Shown here piece by piece: positions 41,637 to 41,663 of a DNA stretch of 41,663 bases. The notes beneath the pieces are model-generated. The model made no database searches. It was not told the DNA's origin and worked only from the letters and a program-made list of their open reading frames with translations. The translations under genes were made by a program, and so were the position numbers. Location: NCBI RefSeq assembly GCF_913053745.1, contig NZ_CAJXGF010000020.1, forward strand, positions 1 to 41,663, given 5' to 3'. This DNA is from an uncultured Nitratireductor sp. (GTDB lineage Bacteria; Pseudomonadota; Alphaproteobacteria; Rhizobiales; Rhizobiaceae). Numbering within the stretch: position 1 is the first letter of the stretch; each line of letters opens with the position of its first letter.

Positions 41637-41663
41637 CGTGATCTTATCCGCTTTCCGTTTATC

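Overview
The window looks like a high-GC (my estimate about 60%) chromosomal segment of an alphaproteobacterium, most likely of the order Hyphomicrobiales (Rhizobiales), for example a Phyllobacteriaceae-like soil or marine organism. This rests on gene content and layout: TRAP and CUT1 ABC importers, a fused allantoinase/OHCU decarboxylase, xdhABC, a glutaconate-CoA-transferase-type pcaIJ and a BrnTA toxin-antitoxin pair. It is inference, not a database result. I saw no rRNA, tRNA, CRISPR array, insertion sequence or prophage. Nearly all the DNA codes for nutrient uptake and catabolism, with regulators beside their targets.

Layout. 1-557: end of an oligopeptide-type ABC ATPase. 657-3332: a large acyl-CoA synthetase/GNAT protein. 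3395-11203 (minus): a tight seven-gene operon of N-formylglutamate amidohydrolase-like hydrolase, TRAP transporter (Q, M, P), glutamine-synthetase-like ligase, aldehyde dehydrogenase and iron alcohol dehydrogenase. It diverges from an RpiR regulator (11359-12210), and the gap holds two copies of a TGTAAT-N4-ATTA operator-like palindrome. 12238-14080 (minus): ada and an overlapping isocitrate lyase/PEP mutase-family gene. 14160-14840 (minus): a GntR/FCD regulator. 15047-20231 (minus): a CUT1 sugar ABC transporter with a Gfo/Idh/MocA oxidoreductase. 20639-23475 (plus): N-acetylglucosamine-type kinase, GntR/UTRA regulator and nagA. The two divergent promoters carry the same 13-bp sequence in opposite orientation. 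23562-25808: a Zn/Cd/Pb P-type ATPase behind a MerR-type promoter. 25891-26409: an AT-rich non-coding stretch with repeats. 26410-27319: a lysR gene broken at a run of nine G. 27751-31498: IclR regulator divergent from pcaI-pcaJ-pcaF. 31537-40094: purine catabolism (deaminase, allA, ureidoglycine aminohydrolase, puuE-uraD fusion on minus; uraH, xdhA, xdhB, xdhC on plus). 40127-40658: brnT-brnA. 40662-41582 (minus): LysR regulator.

How the genes work together. The xdh/ura/puu/all genes form most of a route from hypoxanthine to glyoxylate and urea; urate oxidase and an allantoate-degrading enzyme are missing here. The pca genes convert 3-oxoadipate to succinyl-CoA and acetyl-CoA. The nag cluster would import, phosphorylate and deacetylate an amino sugar, with nagB missing here.

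The least familiar system is the RpiR-linked TRAP operon. Its enzyme set fits a route in which an amine or amino alcohol is glutamylated, oxidised twice and released by an amidohydrolase. That is a hypothesis. The other top items are the G9 tract in lysR, which may be a phase-variable switch or a sequencing error, and several operator-like palindromes placed precisely on predicted promoters.
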